Shown one piece after another: positions 1 through 14,650 of a stretch of DNA of 64,000 nt. The notes beneath the pieces are model-generated. The model was given only the letters and a program-made list of their open reading frames with translations. It was not told where the DNA came from and made no database searches. Each line of letters opens with the position of its first letter. Position 1 is the first letter of the stretch. Source of the DNA: Pontederia crassipes. Its lineage: Eukaryota; Streptophyta; Magnoliopsida; Commelinales; Pontederiaceae. Position numbers and translations under genes: made by a program. The DNA is taken from assembly GCA_030549335.1 (NCBI GenBank), contig CM060197.1:18302501-18366500 (forward strand), in the 5' to 3' direction.

Positions 1-2
1 AA

Positions 3-890
3 GATCTATCACCTTTTAGGACACCCAAAGGTTGTAATAAGTTTCTATAACTTATAGCTTTGAACCTTACTATAAGACTCTAATCCCCAAGAGCTTTATC
101 ATTAATTGTAACGGTTCAACTTCGGTTTGAAATAGAATTAAAGTTCTTGAGATCTATCATCTCTTAGGACACAAAAAGGATGTAATAAGTATCTATAACT
201 TATAGCTTTGAACCTTACTCTAAGACTCTAATCCCCAAGAGCTTTATCATTGATTGTAACGGTTCAACTTCGGTTTGAAATAGAGTTAAAGTTCTTGAGA
301 TCTATCATCTCTTAGGACACCCAAACGATGTAATAAGTATCTATAACGTATAGCTTTGAACCTTACTCTAAGACTCTAATCCCCAAGAGATTTATCATTA
401 ATTGTAACGGTTCAAGTTCGTTTTGAAATAGAGTTAAAGTTCCAAAGATCTATCACCTCTTAGGACACCCAAAGGTTGTAATAAGTATCTATAACTTATA
501 GCTTTGAACCTTACTCTAAGACACTAATCCCCAAGAGCTTTATCATTGATTGTAACGGTTCAACTTCGGTTTGAAATAGAGTTAAAGTTCTGAAGATCTA
601 TCACCTCTTAGGACACCCAAAGGTTGTAACAAGTATCTATAACTTATAGCTTTGAACCTTACTCTAAGACTCTAATCCCCAAGAGCTTTATCATTGATTG
701 TAACGGTTCAACTTCGTTTTGAAATAGAGTTAAAGTTCCAAAGATCTATCACCTCTTAGGACACCCAAAGGTTGTAATAAGTTTCTATAACTTATAGCTT
801 TGAACCTTACTCTAAGACTCTAATCCCCTGGAGTTTTATCATTGATTGTAACGGTTCAACTTCGGTTTGAAATAGAGTTAAAGTTTCAAA
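3..890. repeat. 6-monomer unit opening with an A70 monomer
   Basis: This unit is 888 bp (6 x 148), from the A70 monomer at 3 to the next at 891. The first monomer matches the one at 891 almost base for base. The two runs then part because the unit at 891 lacks the B monomer seen at 151-298 in this arrangement and goes sooner into a G118 monomer. It contains one copy of the acgtatag trimer module (299-742). It looks like the product of an unequal exchange between longer domain-1 units. Confidence 0.7.
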
Positions 891-3800
891 GATCTATCAC
901 CTTTTAGGACACCCAAAGGTTGTAATAAGTTTCTATAACTTATAGCTTTGAACCTTACTATAAGACTCTAATCCCCAAGAGCTTTATCATTAATTGTAAC
1001 GGTTCAACTTCGGTTTGAAATAGAGTTAAAGTTCTTGAGATCTATCATCTCTTAGGACACCAAAAGGATGTAATAAGTATCTATAACTTATAGCTTTGAA
1101 CCTTACTCTAAGACTCTAATCCCCAAGAGCTTTATCATTAATTGTAACGGTTCAAGTTCGTTTTGAAATAGAGTTAAAGTTCCAAAGATCTATCACCTCT
1201 TAGGACACCCAAAGGTTGTAATAAGTATCTATAACTTATAGCTTTGAACCTTACTCTAAGACTCTAATCCCCAAGAGTTTTATCATTGATTGTAACGGTT
1301 CAACTTCGGTTTGAAATAGAGTTAAAGTTCTTGAGATCTATCATCTCTTAGGACATCCAAAGGATGTAATAAGTATCTATAACTTATAGCTTTGAACCTT
1401 ACTCTAAGACTCTAATCCCCAAGAGCTTTATCATTGACTGTAACGGTTCAACTTCGTTTTGAAATAGAGTCAAAGTTCCAAAGATCTATCACCTCTTAGG
1501 ACACCCAAAGGTTGTAATAAGTATCTATAACTTATAACTTTGAACCTTACTCTAAGACTCTAATCCCCAAGAGTTTTATCATTGATTGTAACGGTTCAAC
1601 TTCGGTTTGAAATAGAGTTGAAGTTCTTGAGATCTATCATCTTTTAGGACACCCAAAGGATGTAATAAGTATATATAACTTATAGCTTTGAACCTTACTC
1701 TAAGACTCTAATCCCCAAGAGCTTTATCATTGATTGTAACGGTTCAACTTCGTTTTGAAATAGAGTTAAAGTTCCAAAGATCTATCACCTCTTAGGACAC
1801 CCAAAGGTTGTAATAAGTATCTATAACTTATAGCTTTGAACCTTACTCTAAGACTCTAATCCCCAAGAGCTTTATCATTGATTGTAACGGTTCAACTTCG
1901 ATTTGAAATAGAGTTAAAGTTTCAAAGATCTATCACCTCTTAGGACACCCAAAGGTTGTAATAAGTTTCTATAACTTATAGCTTTGAACCTTACTCTAAG
2001 ACTCTAATCCCCAAGAGCTTTATCATTGATTGTAACGGTTCAACTTCGGTTTGAAATAGAGTTAAAGTTCTTGAGATCTATCATCTCTTAGGACACCCAA
2101 AGGATGTAATAAGTATCTATAACGTATAGCTTTGAACCTTACTCTAAGACTCTAATCCCCAAGAGATTTATCATTAATTGTAACCGTTCAAGTTCGTTTT
2201 GAAATAGAGTTAAAGTTCCAAAGATCTATCACCTCTTAGGACACCCAAAGGTTGTAATAAGTATTTATAACTTATAGCTTTGAACCTTACTCTAAGACAC
2301 TAATCCCCAAGAGCTTTATCATTGATTGTAACGGTTCAACTTCGGTTTGAAATAGAGTTAAAGTTCCGAAGATCTATCACCTCTTAGGACACCCAAAGGT
2401 TGTAATAAGTATCTATAACTTATAGCTTTGAACCTTACTCTAAGACTCTAATCCCCAAGAGCTTTATCATTGACTGTAACGGTTCAACTTCGTTTTGAAA
2501 TAGAGTTGAAGTTCCAAAGATCTATCACCTCTTAGGACACCCAAAGGTTGTAATAAATTTCTATAACTTATAGCTTTGAACCTTACTCTAAGACTCTAAT
2601 CCCCAAGAGCTTTATCATTGATTGTAACGGTTTAACTTCGGTTTGAAATATAGTTAAAGTTTCAAAGATCTATCATCTCTTAGGACACCCAAAGGATGTA
2701 ATAAGTATATATAACTTATAGCTTTGAACCTTACTCTAAGACTCTAATCCCCAAGAGCTTTATTATTGATTGTAACGGTTTAACTTCGTTTTGAAATAGA
2801 GTTAAAGTTCCAAAGATCTATCACCTCTTAGGACACCCAAAGGTTGTAATAAGTATCTATAACTTATAGCTTTGAACCTTACTCTAAGACTCTAATCCCC
2901 AAGAGCTTTATCATTGATTGTAACGGTTCAACTTCGGTTTGAAATAGAGTTAATGTTTCAAAGATCTATCACCTCTTAGGACACCCAAAGGTTGTAATAA
3001 GTTTCTATAACTTATAGCTTTGAACCTTACTCTAAGACTCTAATCCCCAAGAGCTTTATCATTGATTGTAACGGTTCAACTTCGTTTTGAAATACAATTA
3101 AAGTTTCAAAGATCTATCACCTCTTAGGACACCCAAAGGTTGTAATAAGTATCTATGACTTATAGCTTTCAACCTTACTCTAAGGCTCTAATCCCCAAGA
3201 GCTTTATCATTGAATGTAACGGTTCAACTTCGGTTTGAAATAGAGTTAAAGTTCTTAAGATCTATCACCTCTTAGGACACCCAAAGGATGTAATAAGTAT
3301 CTATAACTTATAGCTTTGAACCTTACTCTAAGACTCTAATCCCCAAGAGTTTTATCATTGATTGTAACGGTTCAACTTCGGTTTGAAATAGAGTTATAGT
3401 TCTTGAGATCTATCATCTCTTAGTACACCCAAAGGATGTAATAAGTATATATAACTTATAGCTTTGAACCTTACTCTAAGACCCTAATCCCCAAGAGCTT
3501 TATCATTGATTGTAACGGTTCAACTTCGGTTTGAAATAGAGTGAAAGTTCCAAAGATCTATCACCTCTTAGGACACCCAAAGGTTGTAATAAGTATCTAT
3601 AACTTATAGCTTTGAACCTTACTCTAAGACTCTAATACCCAAGAGCTTTATCATTGATTGTAACGGTTCAACTTCGGTTTGAAATAGAGTTAAAGTTCCA
3701 AAGATCTATCACCTCTTAGGACACCCAAAGGTTGTAATAAGTATCTATAACTTATAGCTTTGAACCTTACTCTAAGACTCCAATCCCCAAGAGCTTTATC

Positions 3801-4886
3801 ATTGATTGTAACGGTTCAACTTCGGTTTGAAATAGAGTTAAAGTTCTTGAGATCTATCATCTCTTAGGACACCCAAAGGATGTAATAAGTATCTATAGCT
3901 TATAGCTTTTTACCTTACTCTAAGACTCTAATCCCCAAGAGCTTTATCATTAATTGTAACGGTTCAAGTTCGTTTTGAAATAGAGTTAAAGTTCCAAAGA
4001 TCTATCACCTCTTAGGACACCCAAAGGTTGTAATAAGTATCTATAACTTATAGCTTTGAACCTTACTCTAAGACTCTAATCCCCAAGAGTTTTATCATTG
4101 ATTGTAACGGTTCATCTTCGGTTTGAAATAGAGTTAAAGTTCTTGAGATCTATCATCTCTTAGGACACCCAAAGGATGTAATAAGTATATATAACTTATA
4201 GCTTTGAACCTTACTCTAAGACTCTAATCCCCAAGAGCTTTATCATTGATTGTAACGGTTCAACTTCGGTTTGAAATAGAGTTAAAGTTCCAAAGATCTA
4301 TCACCTCTTAGGACACCCAAAGGTTGTAATAAGTATCTATAACTTATAGCTTTGAACCTTACTCTAAGACTCTAATCCCCAAGAGCTTTATCATTGATTG
4401 TAACGGTTCAACTTCGGTTTGAAATAGAGTTAAAGTTTCAAAGATCTATCACCTTTTAGGACACCCAAAGGTTGTAATAACTTTCTATAACTTATAGCTT
4501 TGAACCTTACTCTAAGACTCTAATCCCCAAGAGCTTTATCATTGATTGTACCGGTTCAACTTCGGTTTGAAATACAGTTAAAGTTTCAAAGATCTATCAC
4601 CTCTTAGGACACCCAAAGGTTGTAATAAGTTTCTGTAACTTATAGCTTTGAACCTTACTCTAAGACTCTAATCCTCAAGAGCTTTATCATTGATTGTAAC
4701 GGTTCAACTTCGGTTTGAAATAGAGTTAAAGTTCCAAACATCTATCACCTCTTAGGACACCCAAAGGTTGTAATAAGTATCTATAACTTATAGCTTTGAA
4801 CCTTACACTAAGACTCTAATCCCCAAGAGTTTTATCATTGATTGTAACGGTTCAACTTCGGTTTGAAATAGAGTTAAAGTTTCAAA
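891..4886. repeat. 27-monomer interval between A70 monomers
   Basis: This interval is 3,996 bp, exactly 27 x 148, with no net indel. It shares long stretches with the 24-mers downstream. The run near 1340-2740 corresponds to 10,804-12,200 and 14,354-15,700, including GTTGAAGTTC followed by CATCTTTTAGG at about 1619 and the GTAACCGTTC variant at about 2183. Its second half (about 2,740-4,886) has many alternating B and A family monomers and fewer shared markers, so I do not divide it further. Confidence 0.6.
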
Positions 4887-6957
4887 GATCTATCACCTTT
4901 TAGGACACCCAAAGGTTGTAATAAGTTTCTATAACTTATAGCTTTGAACCTTACTATAAGACTCTAATCCCCAAGAGCTTTATCATTAATTGTAACGGTT
5001 CAACTTCGGTTTGAAATAGAATTAAAGTTCTTGAGATCTATCATCTCTTAGGATACCAAAAGGATGTAATAAGTATCTATAACTTATAGCTTTGAACCTT
5101 ACTCTAAGACTCTAATCCCCAAGAGCTTTATCATTGATTGTAACGGTTCAACTTCGGTTTGAAATAGAGTTAAAGTTCTTGAGATCTATCATCTCTTAGG
5201 ACACCCAAAGGATGTAATAAGTATCTATAACGTATAGCTTTGAACCTTACTCTAAGACTCTAATCCCCAAGAGATTTATCATTAATTGTAACGGTTCAAG
5301 TTCGTTTTGAAATAGAGTTAAAGTTCCAAAGATCTATCACCTCTTAGGACACCCAAAGGTTGTAATAAGTATCTATAACTTATAGCTTTGAACCTTACTC
5401 TAAGACACTAATCCCCAAGAGCTTTATCGTTGATTGTAACGGTTCAACTTCGGTTTGAAATAGAGTTAAAGTTCCGAAGATCTATCACCTCTTAGGACAC
5501 CCAAAGGTTGTAATAAGTATCTATAACTTATAGCTTTGAACCTTACTCTAAGACTCTAATCCCCAAGAGCTTTATCATTGATTGTAACGGTTCAACTTCG
5601 TTTTGAAATAGAGTTAAAGTTCCAAAGATCTATCACCTCTTAGGACACCCAAAGGTTGTAATAAGTATCTATAACTTATAGCTTTGAACCTTACTCTAAG
5701 ACTCTAATCCCCAAGAGCTTTATCATTGATTGTAACGGTTCAACTTCGGTTTGAAATACAGTTAAAGTTTCAAAGATCTATCACCTCTTAGGACACCCAA
5801 AGGTTGTAATAAGTATTTATAACTTATAGCTTTGAACCTTACTCTAAGACTCTAATCCCCAAGAGCTTTATCTTTGATTGTAACGGTTCAACTTCGGTTT
5901 GAAATAGAATTAAAGTTCCAAAGATCTATCACCTCTTAGGACACCCAAAGGTTGTAATAAGTATCTATAACTTATAGCTTTGAACCTAACTCTAAGACTC
6001 TAATCCCCAAGAGCGTTATCTTTGATTGTAACGGTTCAACTTCGGTTTGAAATAGACTTAAGTTCTAAAGATCTATCACCTCTTAGGACACCCAAAGGTT
6101 GTAATAAGTATCTATAACTTATAGCTTTGAACCTAACTCTAAGACTCTAATCCCCAAGAGCTTTATCATTGATTGTAACGGTTCAACTTCGGTTTGAAAT
6201 AGAGTTAAAGTTCTTGAGATCTATCATCTCTTAGGACACCAAAAGGATGTAATAAGTATCTATAACTTATTGCTTTGAACCTTACTCTAAGACTCTAATC
6301 CCCAAGAGCTTTATCATTAATTGTAACGGTTCAAGTTCATTTCGAAATAGAGTTAAAGTTCCAAAGATCTATCACCTCTTAGGACACCCAAAGGTTGTAA
6401 TAAGTATCTATAACTTATAGTTTTGAACCTTACTCTAAGACTCTAATCCCCAAGAGTTTTATCATTGATTGTAACGGTTCAACTTCGGTTTGAAATAGAG
6501 TTAAAGTTCTTGAGATCTATCATCTCTTAGGACACCCAAAGGATGTAATAAGTATATATAACTTATAGCTTTGAACCTTACTCTAAGACTCTAATCCCCA
6601 AGAGCATTATCATTGATTGTACCGGTTCAACTTCGGTTTGAAATACAGTTAAAGTTTCAAAGATCTATCACCTCTTAGGACACCCAAAGGTTGTAATAAG
6701 TTTCTATAACTTATTGCTTTGAACCTTACTCTAAGACTCTAATCCTCAAGAGCTTTATCATTGATTGTAACGATTCAACTTCGGTTTGAAATAGAGTTAA
6801 AGTTCCAAACATCTATCACCTCTTAGGACACCCAAAGGTTGTAATAAGTATCTATAACTTATAGCTTTGAACCTTACACTAAGACTCTAATCCCCAAGAG
6901 TTTTATCATTGATTGTAACGGTTCAACTTCGGTTTCAAATAGAGTTAAAGTTTCAAA
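4887..6957. repeat. 14-mer higher-order unit (2,071 bp)
   Basis: The unit runs from the A70 monomer at 4887 to the next at 6958 and is 14 x 148 minus the 1-bp deletion at about 6058. It is in the same order as the following units over its first five or so monomers: A70, GGATACC variant, acgtatag trimer module. It then carries the GTATTTATAAC and ACTTAAG monomers that the next unit lacks but the 24-mers have. Confidence 0.75.
5923..6069. repeat. 147-bp monomer with shared 1-bp deletion, copy 1
   Basis: TAGACTTAAGTTC replaces TAGAGTTAAAGTTC, with one A lost near phase 138-140. The same allele is at 9918 and 13468, so it was inherited through the unit duplications and not made three times. Confidence 0.9.
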
Positions 6958-8881
6958 GATCTATCACCTTTTAGGACACCCAAAGGTTGTAATAAGTTTC
7001 TATAACTTATAGCTTTGAACCTTACTATAAGACTCTAATCCCCAAGAGCTTTATCATTAATTGTAACGGTTCAACTTCGGTTTGAAATAGAATTAAAGTT
7101 CTTGAGATCTATCATCTCTTAGGATGCCAAAAGGATGTAATAAGTATCTATAACTTATAGCTTTGAACCTTACTCTAAGACTCTAATCCCCAAGAGCTTT
7201 ATCATTGATTGTAACGGTTCAACTTCGGTTTGAAATAGAGTTAAAGTTCTTGAGATCTATCATCTCTTAGGACACCCAAAGGATGTAATAAGTATCTATA
7301 ACGTATAGCTTTGAACCTTACTCTAAGACTCTAATCCCCAAGAGATTTATCATTAATTGTAACGGTTCAAGTTCGTTTTGAAATAGAGTTAAAGTTCCAA
7401 AGATCTATCACCTCTTAGGACACCCAAAGGTTGTAATAAGTATCTATAACTTATAGCTTTGAACCTTACTCTAAGACACTAATCCCCAAGAGCTTTATCA
7501 TTGATTGTAACGGTTCAACTTCGGTTTGAAATATAGTTAAAGTTCCGAAGATCTATCACCTCTTAGGACACCCAAAGGTTGTAATAAGTATCTATAACTT
7601 ATAGCTTTGAACCTTACTCTAAGACTCTAATCCCCAAGAGCTTTATCATTGATTGTAACGGTTCAACTTCGTTTTGAAATAGAGTTAAAGTTCCAAAGAT
7701 CTATCACCTCTTAGGACACCCAAAGGTTGTAATAAGTATCTATAACTTATAGCTTTGAACCTTACTCTAAGACTCTAATCCCCAAGAGCTTTATCATTGA
7801 TTGTAACGGTTCAACTTCGGTTTGAAATAGAGTTAAAGTTCTTGAGATCTATCATCTCTTAGGACACCAAAAGGATGTAATAAGTATCTATAACTTATAG
7901 CTTTGAACCTTACTCTAAGACTCTAATCCCCAAGAGCTTTATCATTAATTGTAACGGTTCAAGTTCGTTTTGAAATAGAGTTAAAGTTCCAAAGATCTAT
8001 CACCTCTTAGGACACCCAAAGGTTGTAATAAGTATCTATAACTTATAGCTTTGAACCTTACTCTAAGACTCTAATCCCCAAGAGTTTTATCATTGATTTT
8101 AACGGTTCAACTTCGGTTTGAAATAGAGTTAAAGTTCTTGAGATCTATCATCTCTTAGGACACCCAAAGGATGTAATAAGTATATATAACTTATAGCTTT
8201 GAACCTTACTCTAAGACTCTAATCCCCAAGAGCTTTATCATTGATTGTAACGGTTCAACTTCGTTTTGAAATAGAGTTAAAGTTCCAAAGATCTATCACC
8301 TCTTAGGACACCCAAAGGTTGTAATAAGTATCTATAACTTATAGCTTTGAACCTTACTCTAAGACTCTAATCCCCAAGAGCCTTATCATTGATTGTAACG
8401 GTTCAACTTCGGTTTGAAATAGAGTTAAAGTTTCAAAGATCTATCACCTTTTAGGACACCCAAAGGTTGTAATAAGTTTCTATAACTTATAGCTTTGAAC
8501 CTTACTCTAAGACTCTAATCCCCAAGAGCTTTATCATTGATTGTACCGGTTCAACTTCGGTTTGAAATACAGTTAAAGTTTCAAAGATCTATCACCTCTT
8601 AGGACACCCAAAGGTTGTAATAAGTTTCTGTAACTTATAGCTTTGAACCTTACTCTAAGACTCTAATCCTCAAGAGCTTTATCATTGATTGTAACGGTTC
8701 AACTTCGGTTTGAAATAGAGTTAAAGTTCCAAACATCTATCACCTCTTAGGACACCCAAAGGTTGTAATAAGTATCTATAACTTATAGCTTTGAACCTTA
8801 CACTAAGACTCTAATCCCCAAGAGTTTTATCATTGATTGTAACGGTTCAACTTCGGTTTGAAATAGAGTTAAAGTTTCAAA
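6958..8881. repeat. 13-mer higher-order unit (1,924 bp)
   Basis: This unit is exactly 13 x 148, from the A70 monomer at 6958 to the next at 8882. It matches the start of the 8882 unit, including GGATGCC at about 7123 (again at about 9047) in place of GGATACC. Relative to the flanking units it lacks the GTATTTAT and ACTTAAG monomers, so it reads as a shortened version produced by unequal exchange. Confidence 0.75.
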
Positions 8882-9917
8882 GATCTATCACCTTTTAGGA
8901 CACCCAAAGGTTGTAATAAGTTTCTATAACTTATAGCTTTGAACCTTACTATAAGACTCTAATCCCCAAGAGCTTTATCATTAATTTTAACGGTTCAACT
9001 TCGGTTTGAAATAGAATTAAAGTTCTTGAGATCTATCATCTCTTAGGATGCCAAAAGGATGTAATAAGTATCTATAACTTATAGCTTTGAACCTTACTCT
9101 AAGACTCTAATCCCCAAGAGCTTTATCATTGATTGTAACGGTTCAACTTCGGTTTGAAATAGAGTTAAAGTTCTTGAGATCTATCATCTCTTAGGACACC
9201 CAAAGGATGTAATAAGTATCTATAACGTATAGCTTTGAACCTTACTCTAAGACTCTAATCCCCAAGAGATTTATCATTAATTGTAACGGTTCAAGTTCGT
9301 TTTGAAATAGAGTTAAAGTTCCAAAGATCTATCACCTCTTAGGACACCCAAAGGTTGTAATAAGTATCTATAACTTATAGCTTTGAACCTTACTCTAAGA
9401 CACTAATCCCCAAGAGCTTTATCATTGATTGTAACGGTTCAACTTCGGTTTGAAATATAGTTAAAGTTCCGAAGATCTATCACCTCTTAGAACACCCAAA
9501 GGTTGTAATAAGTATCTATAACTTATAGCTTTGAACCTTACTCTAAGACTCTAATCCCCAAGAGCTTTATCATTGATTGTAACGGTTCAACTTCGTTTTG
9601 AAATAGAGTTAAAGTTCCAAAGATCTATCACCTCTTAGGACACCCAAAGGTTGTAATAAGTATCTATAACTTATAGCTTTGAACCTTACTCTAAGACTCT
9701 AATCCCCAAGAGCTTTATCATTGATTGTAACGGTTCAACTTCGGTTTGAAATACAGTTAAAGTTTCAAAGATCTATCACCTCTTAGGACACCCAAAGGTT
9801 GTAATAAGTATTTATAACTTATAGCTTTGAACCTTACTCTAAGACTCTAATCCCCAAGAGCTTTATCTTTGATTGTAACGGTTCAACTTCGGTTTGAAAT
9901 AGAATTAAAGTTCCAAA

Positions 9918-10064
9918 GATCTATCACCTCTTAGGACACCCAAAGGTTGTAATAAGTATCTATAACTTATAGCTTTGAACCTAACTCTAAGACTCTAATC
10001 CCCAAGAGCGTTATCTTTGATTGTAACGGTTCAACTTCGGTTTGAAATAGACTTAAGTTCTAAA
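9918..10064. repeat. 147-bp monomer with shared 1-bp deletion, copy 2
   Basis: This is the same ACTTAAG allele as at 5923, at the equivalent place in the first 24-mer. Confidence 0.9.
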
Positions 10065-10656
10065 GATCTATCACCTCTTAGGACACCCAAAGGTTGTAAT
10101 AAGTATCTATAACTTATAGCTTTGAACCTAACTCTAAGACTCTAATCCCCAAGAGCTTTATCATTGATTGTGACGGTTCAACTTCGGTTTGAAATAGAGT
10201 TAAAGTTCTTGAGATCTATCATCTCTTAGGACACCAAAAGGATGTAATAAGTATCTATAACTTATAGCTTTGAACCTTACTCTAAGACTCTAATCCCCAA
10301 GAGCTTTATCATTAATTGTAACGGTTCAAGTTCGTTTTGAAATAGAGTTAAAGTTCCAAAGATCTATCACCTCTTAGGACACCCAAAGGTTGTAATAAGT
10401 ATCTATAACTTATAGCTTTGAACCTTACTCTAAGACTCTAATCCCCAAGAGTTTTATCATTGATTTTAACGGTTCAACTTCGGTTTGAAATAGAGTTAAA
10501 GTTCTTGAGATCTATCATCTCTTAGGACACCCAAAGGATGTAATAAGTATATATAACTTATAGCTTTGAACCTTACTCTAAGACTCTAATCCCCAAGAGC
10601 TTTATCATTGATTGTAACGGTTCAACTTCGTTTTGAAATAGAGTTAAAGTTCCAAA

Positions 10657-10803
10657 GATCTATCACCTCTTAGGACACCCAAAGGTTGTAATAAGTATCT
10701 ATAACTTATAGCTTTGAACCTTACTCTAAGACTCTAATCCCCAAGAGCCTTATCATTGATGTAACGGTTCAACTTCGGTTTGAAATAGAGTTAAAGTTCT
10801 TGA
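10657..10803. repeat. 147-bp monomer with a private 1-bp deletion
   Basis: CATTGATGTAACGG replaces CATTGATTGTAACGG, one T lost at phase 104-105. It is not present in the matching monomer of the second 24-mer, so it arose after that duplication or was lost there by conversion. Confidence 0.9.
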
Positions 10804-13467
10804 GATCTATCATCTCTTAGGACATCCAAAGGATGTAATAAGTATCTATAACTTATAGCTTTGAACCTTACTCTAAGACTCTAATCCCCAAGAGCTTTAT
10901 CATTGACTGTAACGGTTCAACTTCGTTTTGAAATAGAGTTAAAGTTCCAAAGATCTATCACCTCTTAGGACACCCAAAGGTTGTAATAAGTATCTATAAC
11001 TTATAGCTTTGAACCTTACTCTAAGACTCTAATCCCCAAGAGTTTTGTCATTGATTGTAACGGTTCAACTTCGGTTTGAAATAGAGTTGAAGTTCTTGAG
11101 ATCTATCATCTTTTAGGACACCCAAAGGATGTAATAAGTATATATAACTTATAGCTTTGAACCTTACTCTAAGACTCTAATCCCCAAGAGCTTTATCATT
11201 GATTGTAACGGTTCAACTTCGTTTTGAAATAGAGTTAAAGTTCCAAAGATCTATCACCTCTTAGGACACCCAAAGGTTGTAATAAGTATCTATAACTTAT
11301 AGCTTTGAACCTTACTCTAAGACTCTAATCCCCAAGAGCTTTATCATTGATTGTAACGGTTCAACTTCGATTTGAAATAGAGTTAAAGTTTCAAAGATCT
11401 ATCACCTCTTAGGACACCCAAAGGTTGTAATAAGTTTCTATAACTTATAGCTTTGAACCTTACTCTAAGACTCTAATCCCCAAGAGCTTTATCATTGATT
11501 GTAACGGTTCAACTTCGGTTTGAAATAGAGTTAAAGTTCTTGAGATCTATCATCTCTTAGGACACCCAAAGGATGTAATAAGTATCTATAACGTATAGCT
11601 TTGAACCTTACTCTAAGACTCCAATCCCCAAGAGATTTATCATTAATTGTAACCGTTCAAGTTCGTTTTGAAATAGAGTTAAAGTTCCAAAGATCTATCA
11701 CCTCTTAGGACACCCAAAGGTTGTAATAAGTATCTATAACTTATAGCTTTGAACCTTACTCTAAGACACTAATCCCCAAGAGCTTTATCATTGATTGTAA
11801 CGGTTCAACTTCGGTTTGAAATAGAGTTAAAGTTCCGAATATCTATCACCTCTTAGGACACCCAAAGGTTGTAATAAGTATCTATAACTTATAGCTTTGA
11901 ACTTTACTCTAAGACTCTAATCCCCAAGAGCTTTATCATTGATTGTAACGGTTCAACTTCGTTTTGAAATAGAGTTAAAGTTCCAAAGATCTATCACCTC
12001 TTAGGACACCCAAAGGTTGTAATAAGTTTCTATAACTTATAGCTTTGAACCTTACTCTAAGACTCTAATCCCCAAGAGCTTTATCATTGATTTTAACGGT
12101 TTAACTTCGGTTTGAAATTAAGTTAAAGTTTCAAAGATCTATCACCTCTTAGGACACCCAAAGGTTGTAATAAGTTTCTATAACTTATAGCTTTGAACCT
12201 TACTCTAAGAGTCTAATCCCCAAGAGCTTTATCATTGATTGTAACGGTTCAACTTCGGTTTGAAATAGAGTTAAAGTTCCAAACATCTATCACCTCTTAG
12301 GACACCCAAAGGTTGTAATAAGTATCTATAACTTATAGCTTTGAACCTTACACTAAGACTCTAATCCCAAAGAGTTTTATCATTGATTGTAACGGTTCAA
12401 CTTCGGTTTGAAATAGAGTTAAAGTTTCAAAGATCTATCACCTTTTAGGACACCCAAAGGTTGTAATAAGTTTCTATAACTTATAGCTTTGAACCTTACT
12501 ATAAGACTCTAATCCCACAGAGCTTTATCATTAATTGTAACGGTTCAACTTCGGTTTGAAATAGAATTAAAGTTCTTGAGATCTATCATCTCTTAGGATA
12601 CCAAAAGGATGTAATAAGTATCTATAACTTATAGCTTTGAACCTTACTCTAAGACTCTAATCCCCAAGAGCTTTATCATTGATTGTAACGGTTCAACTTC
12701 GGTTTGAAATAGAGTTAAAGTTCTTGAGATCTATCATCTCTTAGGACACCCAAAGGATGTAATAAGTATCTATAACGTATAGCTTTGAACCTTACTCTAA
12801 GACTCTAATCCCCAAGAGATTTATCATTAATTGTAACGGTTCAAGTTCGTTTTGAAATAGAGTTAAAGTTCCAAAGATCTATCACCTCTTAGGACACCCA
12901 AAGGTTGTAATAAGTATCTATAACTTATAGCTTTGAACCTTACTCTAAGACACTAATCCCCAAGAGCTTTATCATTGATTGTAACGGTTCAACTTCGGTT
13001 TGAAATAGAGTTAAAGTTCCGAAGATCTATCACCTCTTAGGACACCCAAAGGTTGTAATAAGTATCTATAACTTATAGCTTTGAACCTTACTCTAAGACT
13101 CTAATCCCCAAGAGCTTTATCATTGATTGTAACGGTTCAACTTCGTTTTGAAATAGAGTTAAAGTTCCAAAGATCTATCACCTCTTAGGACACCCAAAGG
13201 TTGTAATAAGTATCTATAACTTATAGCTTTGAACCTTACTCTAAGACTCTAATCCCCAAGAGCTTTATCATTGATTGTAACGGTTCAACTTCGGTTTGAA
13301 ATACAGTTAAAGTTTCAAAGATCTACCACCTCTTAGGACACCCAAAGGTTGTAATAAGTATTTATAACTTATAGCTTTGAACCTTACTCTAAGACTCTAA
13401 TCCCCAAGAGCTTTATCTTTGATTGTAACGGTTCAACTTCGGTTTGAAATAGAATTAAAGTTCCAAA

Positions 13468-13614
13468 GATCTATCAACTCTTAGGACACCCAAAGGTTGT
13501 AATAAGTATGTATAACTTATAGCTTTGAACCTAACTCTAAGAGTCTAATCCCCAAGAGCGTTATCTTTGATTGTAACGGTTCAACTTCGGTTTGAAATAG
13601 ACTTAAGTTCTAAA
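13468..13614. repeat. 147-bp monomer with shared 1-bp deletion, copy 3
   Basis: This is the same ACTTAAG allele in the second 24-mer, 3,550 bp from copy 2. It has private changes, for example GTATGTATAAC at about 13,508 and AGAGTCTAATC at about 13,540. Confidence 0.9.
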
Positions 13615-14650
13615 GATCTATCACCTCTTAGGACACCCAAAGGTTGTAATAAGTATCTATAACTTGTAGCTTTGAACCTAACTCTAAGACTCTAATCCCC
13701 AAGAGCTTTATCATTGATTGTAACGGTTCAACTTCGGTTTGAAATAGAGTTAAAGTTCTTGAGATCTATCACCTCTTAGGACACCAAAAGGATGTAATAA
13801 GTATCTATAACTTATAGCTTTGAACCTTACTCTAAGACTCTAATCCCCAAGAGCTTTATCATTAATTGTAACGGTTCAAGTTCGTTTTGAAATAGAGTTA
13901 AAGTTCCAAAGATCTATCACCTCTTAGGACACCCAAAGGTTGTAATAAGTATCTATAACTTATAGCTTTGAACCTTACTCCAAGACTCTAATCCCCAAGA
14001 GTTTTATCATTGATTGTAACGGTTCAACTTCGGTTTGAAATAGAGTTAAAGTTCTTGAGATCTATCATCTCTTAGGACACCCAAAGGATGTAATAAGTAT
14101 ATATAACTTTTAGCTTTGAACCTTACTCTAAGACTCTAATCCCCAAGAGCTTTATCATTGATTGTAACGGTTCAACTTCGTTTTGAAATAGAGTTAAAGT
14201 TCCAAAGATCTATCACCTCTTAGGACACCCAAAGGTTGTAATAAGTATCTATAACTTATAGCTTTGAACCTTACTCTAAGACTCTAATCCCCAAGAGCCT
14301 TATCATTGATTGTAACGGTTCAACTTCGGTTTGAAATAGAGTTAAAGTTCTTGAGATCTATCATCTCTTAGGACATCCAAAGGATGTAATAAGTATCTAT
14401 AACTTATAGCTTTGAACCTTACTCTAAGACTCTAATCCCCAAGAGCTTTATCATTGACTGTAACGGTTCAACTTCGTTTTGAAATAGAGTTAAAGTTCCA
14501 AAGATCTATCACCTCTTAGGACACCCAAAGGTTGTAATAAGTATCTATAACTTATAGCTTTGAACCTTACTCTAAGACTCTAATCCCCAAGAGTTTTGTC
14601 ATTGATTGTAACGGTTCAACTTCGGTTTGAAATAGAGTTGAAGTTTTTGA

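Larger units (their letters stand above)
8882..12431. repeat. 24-mer higher-order unit, copy 1 (3,550 bp)
   Basis: The unit is 24 x 148 minus two 1-bp deletions (monomers 9918-10064 and 10657-10803). It lines up with the next unit at a shift of 3,550. Shared rare markers include the A70 opener, the acgtatag trimer (9178 and 12728), the ACTTAAG deletion monomer (9918 and 13468), GAGCCTTATC (10746 and 14296), GAGTTTTGTC (11041 and 14592) and GTAACCGTTC (about 11651 and 15201). Differences are few but present, so this pair is older than the 2,960- and 5,920-bp duplications to the right. Confidence 0.85.
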